In this document: positions 25,100 to 37,600 of the stretch, piece by piece
Position numbering within the stretch: the stretch's first letter is position 1
Layout of the letters: every line of letters begins with the position of its first letter
Assembly (NCBI GenBank): GCA_032622095.1
Contig: CP136066.1
Coordinates: 92,651,319-92,715,318 of the forward strand
Source of the DNA: Siphonodentalium dalli
Lineage: Eukaryota; Mollusca; Scaphopoda; Gadilida; Siphonodentaliidae
Direction of reading: 5' to 3'
Length of the DNA stretch: 64,000 nt
Notes under the pieces: model-generated
What the model was told of the DNA's origin: nothing
The model's input: the letters and a program-made list of their open reading frames with translations, nothing else
The model's database searches: none
Program-made: the position numbers and the translations under genes

Positions 25100-26813
25100 G
25101 ATTCGTCATCTCAGGTTTAAACCTCCGAGTTTAAACCTGGTTTAAACCTACATTGGCGGTCCAGCCAAACCGGGTCTAAGGGGGCGTTTTTGTCGTTCAG
25201 TTTCCAGCTAATTGACAACTCAATTCGGTGATATGAGCAAGCAGTCAAACTACTCTCTCGCCAATTGGACCAAAAGACACGCCGATATAATGGTTATTGA
25301 CATGTCAGAAATTATCGCGAACACGTGCACGCTCATTGACCATTAATCCGATCTCTTTGTTGGTTTAAATCATCTGACAAAGGGCATGTCTATCAGCACG
25401 AGTTTCACGCGTTGTTTATCACTTTGTTTGTGATAGATTTTCTACACGATGCTTTACTCGCAAAAAAAAATATTGGTCTATTTACATTTATATATGTATA
25501 TATTAAAGGGTATAGGAGATGTATATATGTATGTCCGTTTGTCTGTTCGCAACTGTTCTAAAACTGATTTGAAAATAAGAAAATTTAATTTTAACAAAAA
25601 TTAAAAATTGTGTTGTTAATTTGAGTAAGGAATTGTATCTAACAAGAAACAATATTTAAATATTTTTTTAATTAAAATGTTCAAAATGTGCGCAAATTTG
25701 AAGCAGGCTCCTTTCGCACGAAGGGGCCACAGGCCCCTCTGACGCTGGATAAAAGCTGAATAATCGAGTCAATACTGGACCAAGAGGTCAGTCAAGCAAA
25801 AGCAATTTGCTTATGAGTGCACACCAGAAGCGGCATCTGAACTGATTGAAGTGGGCAACCATATTACATGCGTTGCTTTTTTCAATGTAATACATTTTCC
25901 GTCGTGCAGAAAATCAAAAAAGTTCCCAGGTTTTGAACTGGTGGAATATTATGGGAATTTATGGACGGAGCCAGAGTAGAGCTTTGTGGCTTGATCTACA
26001 TCAAAATATGTTATCATATATTTGACTCATATAGCAATATAAGTTTATGATTGCAAACTATGTGTATAGCATATCTGTTCATGCAGTAGCATGGTTTTGG
26101 TGTCAAAATTAAAACGTTGAACCATTCAAATGAATTCGTATAGAAAACACCAGTATTTGTGATTGCCACAAGCAAAAAACACACACAAGATAGTTGTATA
26201 AATCATATTGAAGGAACATGTCCTTATCTGAGCAAAGCTCGCGTGCGAATGAATCAACTGTGACATGATAACACCAGTCGGCAGCCGCCACCCAGACACG
26301 CCCTCACTCGAGATAATTTACAGCTCCACCCTTTGATTGATTGTTTGATCATTCTAAACCGCGATGAAGAAAAGACGGATTCGTCATCTCAAGTTTAGCC
26401 TCGGTAAAGCTGGCTTAGCTGGACCGCCGAATTAGATGGTTTAGTTGCCGGTTTAAGCTTATAAAACGCAAACAAAATATCGAAATTGACAAAAACTTAA
26501 CCCCACATGCTTTATAGATGTGAGTGCTTCTCGCTTATAAATTTCCAATCAAAATATGGTCGCTGTCGTAATTATTGATTTTTGCAATCAATAAAACGAG
26601 GCGGTCCGCATTAGGAAAGTACGATTATTTATCTCGACGATACAGAGACACTACTGTTAATCCACTGGTCTGGCTGAACCAGGTTTAAACCAGAGATGAC
26701 GAATGCGTCAATTAGACCTGCGGTCGCGGGTTTAAACCACGGATTTTGCTGACTCACGGTGGTTTAAACCTAGAGGTTTACGTAGACCAGGTTTAAACCT
26801 GAGATGACGAATC
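25100..26813. mobile_element. Inverted-repeat element of the GATTCGTCATCTC/TTTAAACC family, containing a nested copy
   Basis: Left terminus GATTCGTCATCTCAGGTTTA at 25100; right terminus is its complement ending at 26813, each with GGCC just outside. A second complete copy (26378-26705) sits inside. The interior has no recognisable transposase. Pairing of the outer ends is inferred from their closer match to each other than to the inner pair. Confidence 0.55.
26378..26705. mobile_element. 328-bp MITE of the GATTCGTCATCTC/TTTAAACC family
   Basis: GATTCGTCATCTCAAGTTTA at the left and CAGGTTTAAACCAGAGATGA at the right, with GCTGGACC near the left inverted against GGTCTGGCT near the right. No coding capacity. 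Confidence 0.75.
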
Positions 26814-27151
26814 GGGCCAAAGAGTCATATCATTACACAATCCCAAGAAGAAATATTCATTGATCGCCATTTACCAAAGTTGAACGCGTAATCTGACGTC
26901 AAACGGACGCAAGCCGGTCGGAGTTATTCCCCGTAGGCTTTGTGTCGTCATAATCAGATGTAGATAAGTAACAAACAGTGAACAACTGAAATTCTTGTCT
27001 GTAATGTCTACTGATGAGTGCATCATGCACGAAAGGCCTCTTGATGACAATATTAAATATAATATTTTTACATCATGTTTCTCATTATCTGAACTTATAT
27101 ATTTTCTATGCACACATTTAAGTCAGGATATAAAGCTACATATAATTGTGC

Positions 27152-28105
27152 TATATAGCAGGGCTACCCGGTGTTGCCCAGTTTTAATTGATGAGAGACA
27201 CCACTCCGCTAGGGACATTTGATGAGAATAGAGAACACTCTTGCTCATAGTCGTTTTTCATAAAGTTTATTCATATATACACATGTATATCACACATATA
27301 ACAATTATTTTTATACGTGAGCTATATACAGTAATTGCAGAGACTTATGTTGTCGGATTGATTGCCGTGTTGTTTATTGCAAGTATCGTTTATCCCGATG
27401 GAACTAAGAAGTAGATATCCACGGTTGAGCATATTTATATGTTATATATTTATTGAAATGGTATAATTAACGTGTTGTTTAATCGGTAGCATGAGATTAT
27501 TTCCACATCCTTCCAGAGTTGGTAATGCCTGAGTACTCACTCATCAAATTGATTCACTAAATGGACACGACACCGTGTCTTTAACAAGTAACCAAGCATT
27601 ATATTAGTAATTTCGTTTCTTTTCTTTTTTTTTATCAAATTTGGTAACGCTACCCACTCCTAACTCAAAGGGCGTCATTTTGGCATCTTCAACCCTCACA
27701 TATGTACAATTTTGGTGATAATCAGCCAGAAAATGTTTTATCCATTCCGATGCATCCCACTAACCCCGCTTCCTGATGCCGCCATTCTCGAAACTTTAAA
27801 CCACACCATTAAATTCCTCGTATTATGGAGCTACTATATATATTAAGTTGAGAAGATATCGCCGACAACATGATTGTTTTTATCAATGTTGCTGTCCTCC
27901 ATCATCCCTGGCCCATATGACACCACGTGGCCATCTTCAAATCACACTATTAGATTAATTGCGTCACGAAGAATACCATAAATTAGAACTAATTTTGGTG
28001 AAAATCGGCGGCAACAATATTTTCACGTTTTGCGCCTCCTTTAGAGCCATCAAGATACCCTCACCCACGTAAGTTCTATAGCAGACAGACATCCATTGAA
28101 TTGCT
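27152..28105 (+). repeat. Dispersed repeat related to 52669-55500
   Basis: Starts TATAGCAGGGCTACCCGGTG and ends GTTCTATAGCAGACAGACA. Between are fragments resembling the 280-bp unit of the 53-55 kb array (GGCATCTTCAA, AAACCACACCATTA, TTGGTGAAAATCGGCG). The two copies share start, interior and end, so they look like one transposon family of unknown class. Confidence 0.65.
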
Positions 28106-28204
28106 TTATTCTCTGATCCAATTAAATAACATGAATGGATGTTGAAAAAACGAAATTATATACAACAGATGGACAGAATAACGAAAAGTATTTATATACA
28201 AAGT

Positions 28205-28365
28205 TTACAGTCACCTCCACCAACTTCATTATCGTCATCATCATCACCATCACCATGATTATTATCATTAACATCATCAACGTCGTCGTCGTCGTACTCG
28301 TCGTCGTTGTCGTCGTTGTTGTAGTCATCACCATCGTCATCAGCGTCATTCGCAAGTATATAACA
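28205..28365. repeat. Imperfect trinucleotide microsatellite
   Basis: ATC/CAT and GTC/GTT triplets over ~150 bp; the low-complexity open frames on both strands are a by-product. Confidence 0.9.
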
Positions 28366-29759
28366 TTAAGGCCAAATGCTAGTTAGTTATTGAAATGCTA
28401 ATTGAGAGGCATACTGATAGGTAACAGAGTAGATCAAGTACCGTCCTTCTTGTTGTAATCTTAGGAGTGCCGATGGAGCTGGGACATCTGGAGAGGGGCT
28501 TCATAGTTGCAAAAAACGTGTGCCCTATAATATTATGCATATACCATATATTTAAGTCAAACTGGAGCAATTTCCCTCCTTGAAAGGCAGAGCTAAGGCA
28601 GTTAGATTTAGTTTATTACTCATATTTTACAAGGGGTCGGGAGAAGTTATTTCCTCCCAAATACAGTCAGTTAATCGCATGCATATCGTGCAGTTGTCTT
28701 TTGTCGGTAAACCAATACAATAATTATCGTTGCCTGTGCTACAATTGTGTTTCTTTATGGATAGCGACAGCCCCAATTTGCACGACAGAAAATATATTGT
28801 GATTTGCAATTTACCGTACTATAACTTCCAGCGTTTAAGATTGATTGTTTGCGAACGCACTGAAAATTACCCCTCAAAATTCCATCCAGTTCTTTATTTG
28901 TATAATCTCTTAAGAAGCACATTAATGTCTCGAGAAAATGTTTCATTGTGTTTTTAATAAAAAGCTTTTTAGATCTTCTGATTTACATTTTCCCGTGCAG
29001 GAACGCACTATCATTAAGTATTGTTCGGTGAGCATTGAACGGTTCAACTCATCGTCGATAATCCATCATTGCCAATTTATAGCGAACCTATTCAGCAAGA
29101 GACTTCGTCAAAGTTATTGTGCATTATAAACGAAATTGATGAAATTCTATCGATGGTATACTAACAAGATGTCAAAACTAGCAAAATTCCTGCGCAAACT
29201 TTCCGGTTTGGGATATACACTACTAATGGCGCTGACAGCACGATGCGTTGATTAAAAGTCAAAAAAGCATGGGGATTACCCTGTATCGACAAGGGCGTTC
29301 GATCTAATGCTGCATTAATTCGGCAACTTTTGTTGTACTTATATACGCAACATAATAGTGTGTTCTGTGTTGGTCACATCTGGCCCATATGCTAGTTTAA
29401 TTTTAAGGTTGGCTTTATTTTGACCATGTAAGGACACTGTGATAACATAAAATATGAATTTCTTCAATATTTCATCTGAAAGTAACCGGATGTAATAAAA
29501 ATGTATATGATTAGTTGTCATCAAATACATCAATAGGGAAACGTATTTGTATTTTAATTGTAATCAGCAAAATGGAAAAGTATTTGCATTTTAAATCAAA
29601 TACATTAGCATCGTACTCTCTCCAGCCCTGATATACTCTGAAAAAAACGCTTACCAGAGTCAGAAATTTTCCGGGTGTTTTGCTAAAACCTGAGGGAACG
29701 CTCTTAATTTTAATATATCGGGAATAGACTAACATTTTCATGCTGATGCAACCTGTGCG
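28366..29759. other. No recognisable feature
   Basis: Overlapping antiparallel open frames of 60-76 codons without domains; AT-rich background. Confidence 0.4.
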
Positions 29760-29871
29760 GATTCGTCATCTCCGGTTTAAACCTCAAAGTTTAAGCCTGT
29801 TTTAAAGCTACATTGATTGTCAAGCCAAACCAGGTATAATGTGTGTTTGATTAAACCGGAGATGACGAATC
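29760..29871. mobile_element. 112-bp MITE of the GATTCGTCATCTC/TTTAAACC family
   Basis: GATTCGTCATCTCCGGTTTA and its complement TTAAACCGGAGATGACGAATC bound a 112-bp unit. It is the shortest and cleanest copy of the family in the window. Confidence 0.85.
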
Positions 29872-31003
29872 TAGCCTATTATATGAGTTCAATAGGTCTT
29901 TATAAATGGCTTAGTAATTCAGTTTATAAGTATTAAGTGTATTTATCGACACACGTTGATCTCCGGAACCAGATGTAGCAAAATAAAACATAAGTTCAGG
30001 CTTAAAATCGCCACAGTGTTTTAAGGATAGGTTCTACCTTCGCACGTCAAGCAGCAACCGACAATAAAAATCTACACACTTGGCTGAGTTGTCCTGCTAA
30101 TTTGCGGATATAAGCCTAGTGGTATTCCGATGCATTGCAATGGTTGTGGGAGGAATAATGATGTTAAAGGCCCATATAATTTTAGAACCCCCAGATCACA
30201 TTATATAACATGTATGTCATATATTATACCATTTAAAAGAGGAAGCTTATTTGTGCTTAATTTTCTGCAAAGTCTACATTATTTTCAATGGAAGGGGAAT
30301 AACTATATATCTTAGTTTGAATTTTGTTGCATTCTGTATGCGAGACGGAGAAAATGTTTCTATGATATCAGCTATTTCCTATTACTATATGTGCACCTTC
30401 TGAGACACAGACGTTCCAAATGGCGATTTATTATAGTATCTTGATCATATTTTATTTTATAGATTGTTATAAAAACCGTATATCAAGGCACTATAAAAAA
30501 AATCGTTAACTCGAAAATTAGATGGGCCTTTAAGAAAATATGCCGTTATTGTTTCAAAAGATATCTTTTCGCACACTTTTTAGCACAATTCAACCAAAAC
30601 GACATTTCCTGGTTTTCAATACTAACAAACATTTTCCTCTCAATCTTCCCCAAATGAAACAGCTTGATATAATAATCATGCCAGTGTACAAGATAAAAAA
30701 TATCAAATGTTCAATGTTTGTGATCTCCTTTATTTGTCATTAAAATTTTCTTCTGCTCAAAACATATCACCTATTTCTAACTCGTGAATTATCTCCCTTT
30801 CAATTTCAACTGTACCGATATTAATTCAGAAAATATGCCTAGCTTACTGTGAATGGAGTTCAGTGGCATCAAGGCAGTTGAATGTACTGATTTCGGGAAC
30901 TGTTGAAATTAAGCATAAGATAATGCATGAGTCAGAAATATCTTATAGGTTTTGAGCAGAAAAATATGTTTTGTTTCTACGCAACTCAGCGGCATCAGGT
31001 CTC
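29872..31003. other. Noncoding; possible distal end of the GTPase 3' region
   Basis: A fragment resembling the GTTAAGTGGTCCTGCTA terminus lies near 30085 (GAGTTGTCCTGCTAATTTG). On the minus strand an AATAAA hexamer occurs at about 30728, 0.6 kb beyond the GTPase stop; an ATTAAA is closer, at about 31254. Neither can be assigned without transcripts. Confidence 0.3.
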
Positions 31004-31188
31004 TTAATACTTCCATTACTGAAGGTGCCTGAACTTTTGCGAACACCCTGTGTCAATATCATATATAAGAGAATGCATTGGCGTATTAATATTTTTCATT
31101 GACCTTGTAATCCAGTACATTTTCTTGTATTTGCGAGGCTCTCTATATTAATCTTGCACTAACGCAGCTCCCGTCATGAATAGATTAA
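31004..31188. mobile_element. Internally shortened piggyBac-like MITE downstream of the GTPase stop
   Basis: TTAA at both ends (31004-31007, 31185-31188). It shares CACCCTGTGTCAAT, ATATATAAGAGAATGCATTGGC and TTGACCTTGTAATCCAGT with the copies at 11526 and 50590 but lacks half of each hairpin. It lies 154 bp beyond the GTPase stop codon and may be transcribed in its 3' UTR. Confidence 0.65.
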
Positions 31189-31341
31189 ATTACAGCTCTG
31201 CGGAACTGGGATTTGTGTGAGGTGGAATCATTTATCACATCAGCGCCACCTTTAATCACACATGCATGCATCTGGCAGTGTTCGAATGGGAAATAAATAT
31301 TTTCTAATCAAAGCAATGAATATATGACAAACATCTTCGTA

Positions 31342-31629
31342 TTAGAGAATCACACAAGACTTTTTCTTTTTCTGTCTATTGAGCATATGTTGCACGACTT
31401 CAATGAAGACCTCGTTCAGTCCTTCTAAGTTCTTAGCGGAACATTCCATGTATCCTTGTGTTCCTAGAAACTCCGCCATGCGTTTCCCCTCGTCCCTCGA
31501 CACAGGAACCCAGTCTGTCGACTTCAGTTCCTCCTTTGTGTGATGTCCGTCGCCACGCCTCAAATCAGTCTTCGTCGCAAGTATAATGATGGGCGTACTT
31601 GGCATGTGTTGTTGCATCTCGCGGTACCA
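31342..31629 (-). CDS. GTPase exon 5 (C-terminal half and CAAX box)
   Basis: Acceptor TTCTTGTTCACAG. Encodes residues 96-190 from WYREM, including TKTD, the Rho insert, ECSAK and the polybasic-CVIL tail, then TAA. Confidence 0.95.
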   Translation of the reverse strand, partial: WYREMQQHMPSTPIIILATKTDLRRGDGHHTKEELKSTDWVPVSRDEGKRMAEFLGTQGYMECSAKNLEGLNEVFIEVVQHMLNRQKKKKSCVIL

Positions 31630-34600
31630 CTGTGAACAAGAATTAAAGTGTCAATGACACCGTAACTCAACCTGAGACATATTAGATGTTACATATGGGG
31701 TTGAACGTGTTAAATGAATACGTGGGAGTAACGTATTGTAATGAGGTAGTGTTCGTCCAGAAAGATTTAGTGATGCAAAGAGTAAGATCCATGTTGACTG
31801 CTATAGCGGCCATGTTTTTCATCGAATATTGTTCAAATTCAATAGCTGCTTCTTGGGTGATCATAAACACGCCTGTCCATTTTCAAAACATTTCTCCAAT
31901 AATAATAAATGGCAGGGTGTGGCGACGGATTCAAATGTGAAATCCAAGATGTTTTTACGAAAATCCTGGAACAACTCGATTTACTCCCATTTTATAATTG
32001 CAATATCTATTATTGAAAATATATCTTACAAACCACTTTTAAATGCAATATGAGCAAATGTGTGCAATACCAGGTGTTTCTCTTGTTGTTTTGAGATTAG
32101 TAATGAAAACATGCCTTTAATCTTCACAGAACCTTTTGTTGGACGTATTCTCGGGGAGAGATAGTGTGTCTTTGATGCACCTTATTGGTGCTCACTTGTC
32201 ATCAAAGTTACATATGTTTTACACTACAATGGCGTAAGCAATGTACAAGCCCCCGTGTGTGCATGTACCAGGGCTCATCACATGCTTATCATAGCTTGAG
32301 TTTGCGTCTCCTATTTTCCTTTTTATTTTTATACAAACGTTAAATCGCAGACGGTGGTATCTCCCGCCTAGGTGGACAAAGTTGGGGATGGGTATTTTCA
32401 AAATATGCTAATAAATACTCGAAATCAGTTAATATTTGGTTTGAGATTGTTTAATATTTGTTTTAGATCGGGCTTAAAATTCAAAGCCAAAAATTACAAT
32501 CAAAGAGCCGTAACTTTGGTAAATATGTATGGCCGGTCTAGTTTTCGAACTCGTTTCAAAACTCCTCTTGTGAATTCACATACCAAGTGTGAACTCACAT
32601 ACCACATACCTTTCAAGTCCGTTGATAATTGTTCGAAATAACCCCGGGACAACTTTTCGTGGGTGTTAACGCCAAAAAATGACAATCAAAGGGCCTTAAC
32701 AACGGTTAAAATGTACGACCGGCCCTAGGTTGCGAAATCTACATTGTGTGTACTCCTCTTGTGAACTCATATACCAAACATCTTTCAAATTCGTTTATAA
32801 CTGTTCGGGGGGAAACCAGGAAACCTTTCCTGGGTGCTATAAACGCCAAGCAAGAAATACAATCAAAGAGCGGTAACTCTGGTAATAATGTCCGACCGGG
32901 CCTGGTTTGCAAACTTGTTTAAGATACTCCTTTTGTGAACTCACGTACCAAAAATATTTGAAATCCGTTGATAATTGTTCCAGATAACTCCTGGACAACT
33001 GTTCGGATGGACGTACGTACATGTATGCGGAACCCATTGCTATATCCCCCGCGGATTTTTTTCCGTTGGGGATAACAGCAAATTGGCGTTGAGCAAATAC
33101 TGGATAGTTTTTTATTTCATGCTACTCATGGCAATTGTATACCGGTAAAGAAAATTTCCCATGTTGTTATACTGGTACTCATTTCTGGTGGAGTATGCAC
33201 CCGGCACTCACCCGCTAACTGCAAACTAAATTATTTGAAAACAATGTGTAAATAAAAATCCCTACCGACCCTCAAGAGTATATTACACAAACATGTCATA
33301 TATAGGCCTGATGATTACACGACTTCTAGGTTATTTTCAACTCACCCGAGATACTACGTTGGCGAAACTATCTCTATCGACCACAGAGAAGCAGATAACG
33401 AACACATCCTGCAGAAAAAAAGTACACAGTTCAGTGGATAATATGCGATAACACGCCATTCGTTTATGTGCGAGAAATTCCACTTATATATTGTGGCGTG
33501 TATCTTCTGGCATTAACTGCCATCTTCAGAAGATATCTAATGAGATACACTTGGTTTATTCTGATTGGGAGGTAGGTAGTGGTGGCACCAGGTGGGTGCA
33601 CCCCCTGTCGATGATTGTTAACCCCCCCCCGGAAATTTGCATTGGTTAGCCCGGTAGCTTCAGGGATCCTATACCCACTGTCTGGGAAATGCGGCGGGAA
33701 ATCATGTCGCCACCCTGGAGATATGTTACTGTCAGTTATAATAAAATCGACCATGATGATCGCCTCTTCGAATTTAGAACTAGTCATAACTCAACGATTG
33801 CCACACGATCTTTATACTTCAACTTCAGTTGGAGTTTTCTCCTTTGTTACACACGTTATTATAGAGCCAAAATGTGGTCCGGAATTAACTATATGTACAT
33901 GTACCCTTATAGCACACTCTGGAAAAAAATCGATAAAACAAGGTATACCAAGTAAAATATTGTAAAGTCAGGTAAACAATTATATACTCTGGTAAAAGTC
34001 ATGTAAACGGGTGTAGAAATGACATTCCATTCTAGATTCCTGGTAACGGCATGATGTAACCCACTTTACACTCGTAAAATGTTGGTGAAAAATGACATTG
34101 GTAAAATCGATGTAAATCAGAACATACTCCAGTAAATTATTGACGGAATAATGTTGTAACAGGTACTATGGTAAATCCTGGTGTAGTACCATGGTGCTAT
34201 ATGGGTTGGTTCAATTTTGTGAATAACTGAGTTCTACATTCCTAAGTATTAATTTTATGTGGCACCTAATAACACGTCCTGTGATTTCGATTGATTGATT
34301 GATTGATTGGGGTTTTATGTCGCTTTAGCTACTAAGGCCATATCACGACATTGCCAGTTTTAATGGTGGAGGAAATCCGCACACTTACGGCTAATCTAAA
34401 AGTGATTTCAATGGCTGATAAACTCGTCGACCATGTGCGGCAAACCACCGGCCATCGGCAAGTAACTGGCAACTTTCCCAGATAACGATTTCGAGTTACA
34501 AAGTCTACGATGGAAACATGTGGATTTGAACCCTTATCGCCAGCGCTGGAAGGCGAAACGTTTGTAGTTGTACCCCTAACCGATTGAGCCACCGAGGCCC

Positions 34601-37600
34601 CCCTGTGATTTCGAATGAGGTGAGGTAATACCACACAATAATATATAAGTAATACAAGGGGAACGATAGTATGAATCTTAGACTTATTTCTAGACTAAAG
34701 TCTGGTATGGTGTCCTTGGAGCAGTTCAGACTTAACTTACGTCTGCAGTTAAACGGTAAGTTATATATTACTATGTAAACCAAGGTACGTTACTATGCTT
34801 ATATAACTCATCTTATATAACTATTACATACCATGTTAAACGATCATAATACCATGGTACATTCACAATGGTAAGATACCACATACCATACACTACCATA
34901 CCATTGTCAGTTTCAAATTACAAGGGTAATACTAGGGTGAGTTTTATTTCAATAGGGCCAATCCAGGTATCCCAGACAAAAATCACCATGGTACTCTAAC
35001 ATGGTACTACCATAGTATTATCATGGTACTACCATAGTACCATGAAAGTGTGGTACTACCATGGATCTCTAATATGGTACTACCACTTTAAACTTATATC
35101 TACCAAAGTACTATACCATAACACTTTACTAAGGTATTCTGACATGTTAAAGATTGAACTACCATAGTAGTATGGTACTACCATGGTAGTACCATCATAA
35201 AGTGATATTTACCATGGTACTACCATGGTTCCATGAACCTGTACTAGGTACTCTACCATGGTGCAATTGGTTCCGTTGTGTGTCTTTTATCATATTAGAC
35301 TATATTATTATACTATATATGTAGATCAAGTCTTCTCGGTCCACAATAGCTTTTTGATATCGGATGGGTTGATGCTGTTTTTGGACAGAGTCCCGTCTCG
35401 GTACTATTCTATAACAGACGTTCATTCAAAAAACGTACTGCATTAAGACGTGGAGCAATGTGATTAATGATCTCATGTCCGCGACTCATCCATCTTCAAG
35501 ATGGTATTTAACTTACCTTGATAGAAAAAGGTAAAGTGGTGATAAGATTGTTTAATATATTGTTTACGTACATTTTTTTCTGATATCGCGACAAATCGAA
35601 ATTCTCTGAAAATCAAGGCTTTAAGTACTTATAAATCTCGTTGCTTTGACATCCAATGGACCTCTGGTATACGCATGTTTGTTATATCATATTTGGGAAA
35701 GGCTGCCCTCTATGTTCATCTGCGGAAAGCGTCCATTTGACCTAATCCGAAGACTTACAAGCGAGATAACTCTCGCAAATGATTATGTGCGTAAAGTTAT
35801 TACAGGGTAACGGGACGGGACCCGTCCAAAACAGTATCAACCCAACCTATTTGTCCCAAGCTGTTGTGGACCCCAGAAAATTTGGTCTACTATATAATTA
35901 CGTTGCAGTTGATACTACCATGGCGATACCAATTGTGTAATGTATTTTGTATATTAGCACCATTGATGCATTATATATTGTACTATAGTATTCTACCATG
36001 CTACAGTTCTAAATTACATGGTACATGTATACCGGGCTACCGCTGTGGATATATTGTGCTACCTTATCTAATTCTAATAGCTGTAATTATATTACTACGG
36101 TATAACATAACAACATGCTATTAAAATTATATCACTTTTGTCAGGAATTTTGAAAACATCCCTTCCCTAGTGCTATCATATGGTATAGTATGGTATTGCC
36201 TCGCCTTTCATAATCAGGATCTGTGACTTGCGGTCACATAACATTAATACTACTATATGAAATGTAGAACTAAGTTACCTGTATTCGCAGAATACATCTC
36301 TGACTGGAACCATCCCATATAAAAAGCACCATGCTTTACCATGGTACTTTGGTACTTTACCATGGTACTAACATGAGCGATAACTCTACTTCACAATACA
36401 ACATTACGCATATGAGAATCATATATTGTTAGTTAATCAGTGCAAAAACAATTGTAACTAAAAATTAACAGAATGGGACATGGATATTGTAGTAACTAAG
36501 AAGGCTAAGTCAAGAAGAGTTTAACACCTTAGGTAATTGACCTCTAATCTATTGTCTCAAATTTTCAAAGTTTCTAATCAAAAAGCGTACCCTGGTACTA
36601 CCATGGTAAAGTACGACAATGGTAAACTACCATGATATATACCTCTAATGTTGCATATATACATGATGTATACATGTATATATCATGCCATGGTATATTT
36701 TATTACCATGGTAACAAATACCATGGCAGGTTGCACAGCAAATCTTACCATGCTGCAAAAATACCACGGTAAACTTTACCACCACTTGTCCGTGGGCCAA
36801 ACAATATATTTTTCGAGTTTGCTGCACCCCCTCCCCCTCCAACAAAGGTTTCTACGTATCACATTAAATGTCATCATATGGCGCATCAGATTTTGCTTGT
36901 TGCCCGTTTCCTAAAGTGTCCCACAATAGATTTTTCAGGGAAGACAACTCTTACCACTAAAATAAAATGAAAATTTTCCTGAGTACAAGTATCAGAGCAT
37001 AAACAAAATATTGCGGTTATAAACTGTACAATATATAGTTTACATTAATAAGAAATGATCATAAAATGACACGAGGTACAAAACTTGACCAATTTATGAG
37101 CTAGTTAGAAAACATTGCAATAAATATTTTGAAATCGCGAAATATCACTTGGATTTTGAAAAAAATGGTCACATATAAATGTCTATAACTTGTGAATCAC
37201 GTGGGCTGTTGATCAGCAACATGGCTAAAAATTGCCCCGATGACATATCAAAACGATTTTAATAATGCAATGCCAAGAATATTGCTGTGAAAATGTTATA
37301 TGAGCTAAACTTAACCCCACCCCCTAAAATATAACAGTATTCAGAGTGATGAATGGAATGATAAATAACGGTGTCTGAACGTTATCTAAGATTAAAATTT
37401 GAAGAAACAAATGTGAAAGATGAGAATTTTTACTAATTTCTGTAAAATTTGCAACATTTTGATTACATTTTGATAGGCTATGGTACAACCTCACGAGAAC
37501 ACTGATCTAGAATTAGTAAGTTCATAAAACCTCATGCGATCTTCTTTCTGGCAACTATTTCGTAAATTTTTACTTGAAACTTTATGGAAAGATTATATAC

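Noticed and set aside
28122-28386. Opposed open frames rich in Val/Ile or Thr/Met
   Set aside because: Translation of a trinucleotide microsatellite, not a gene.
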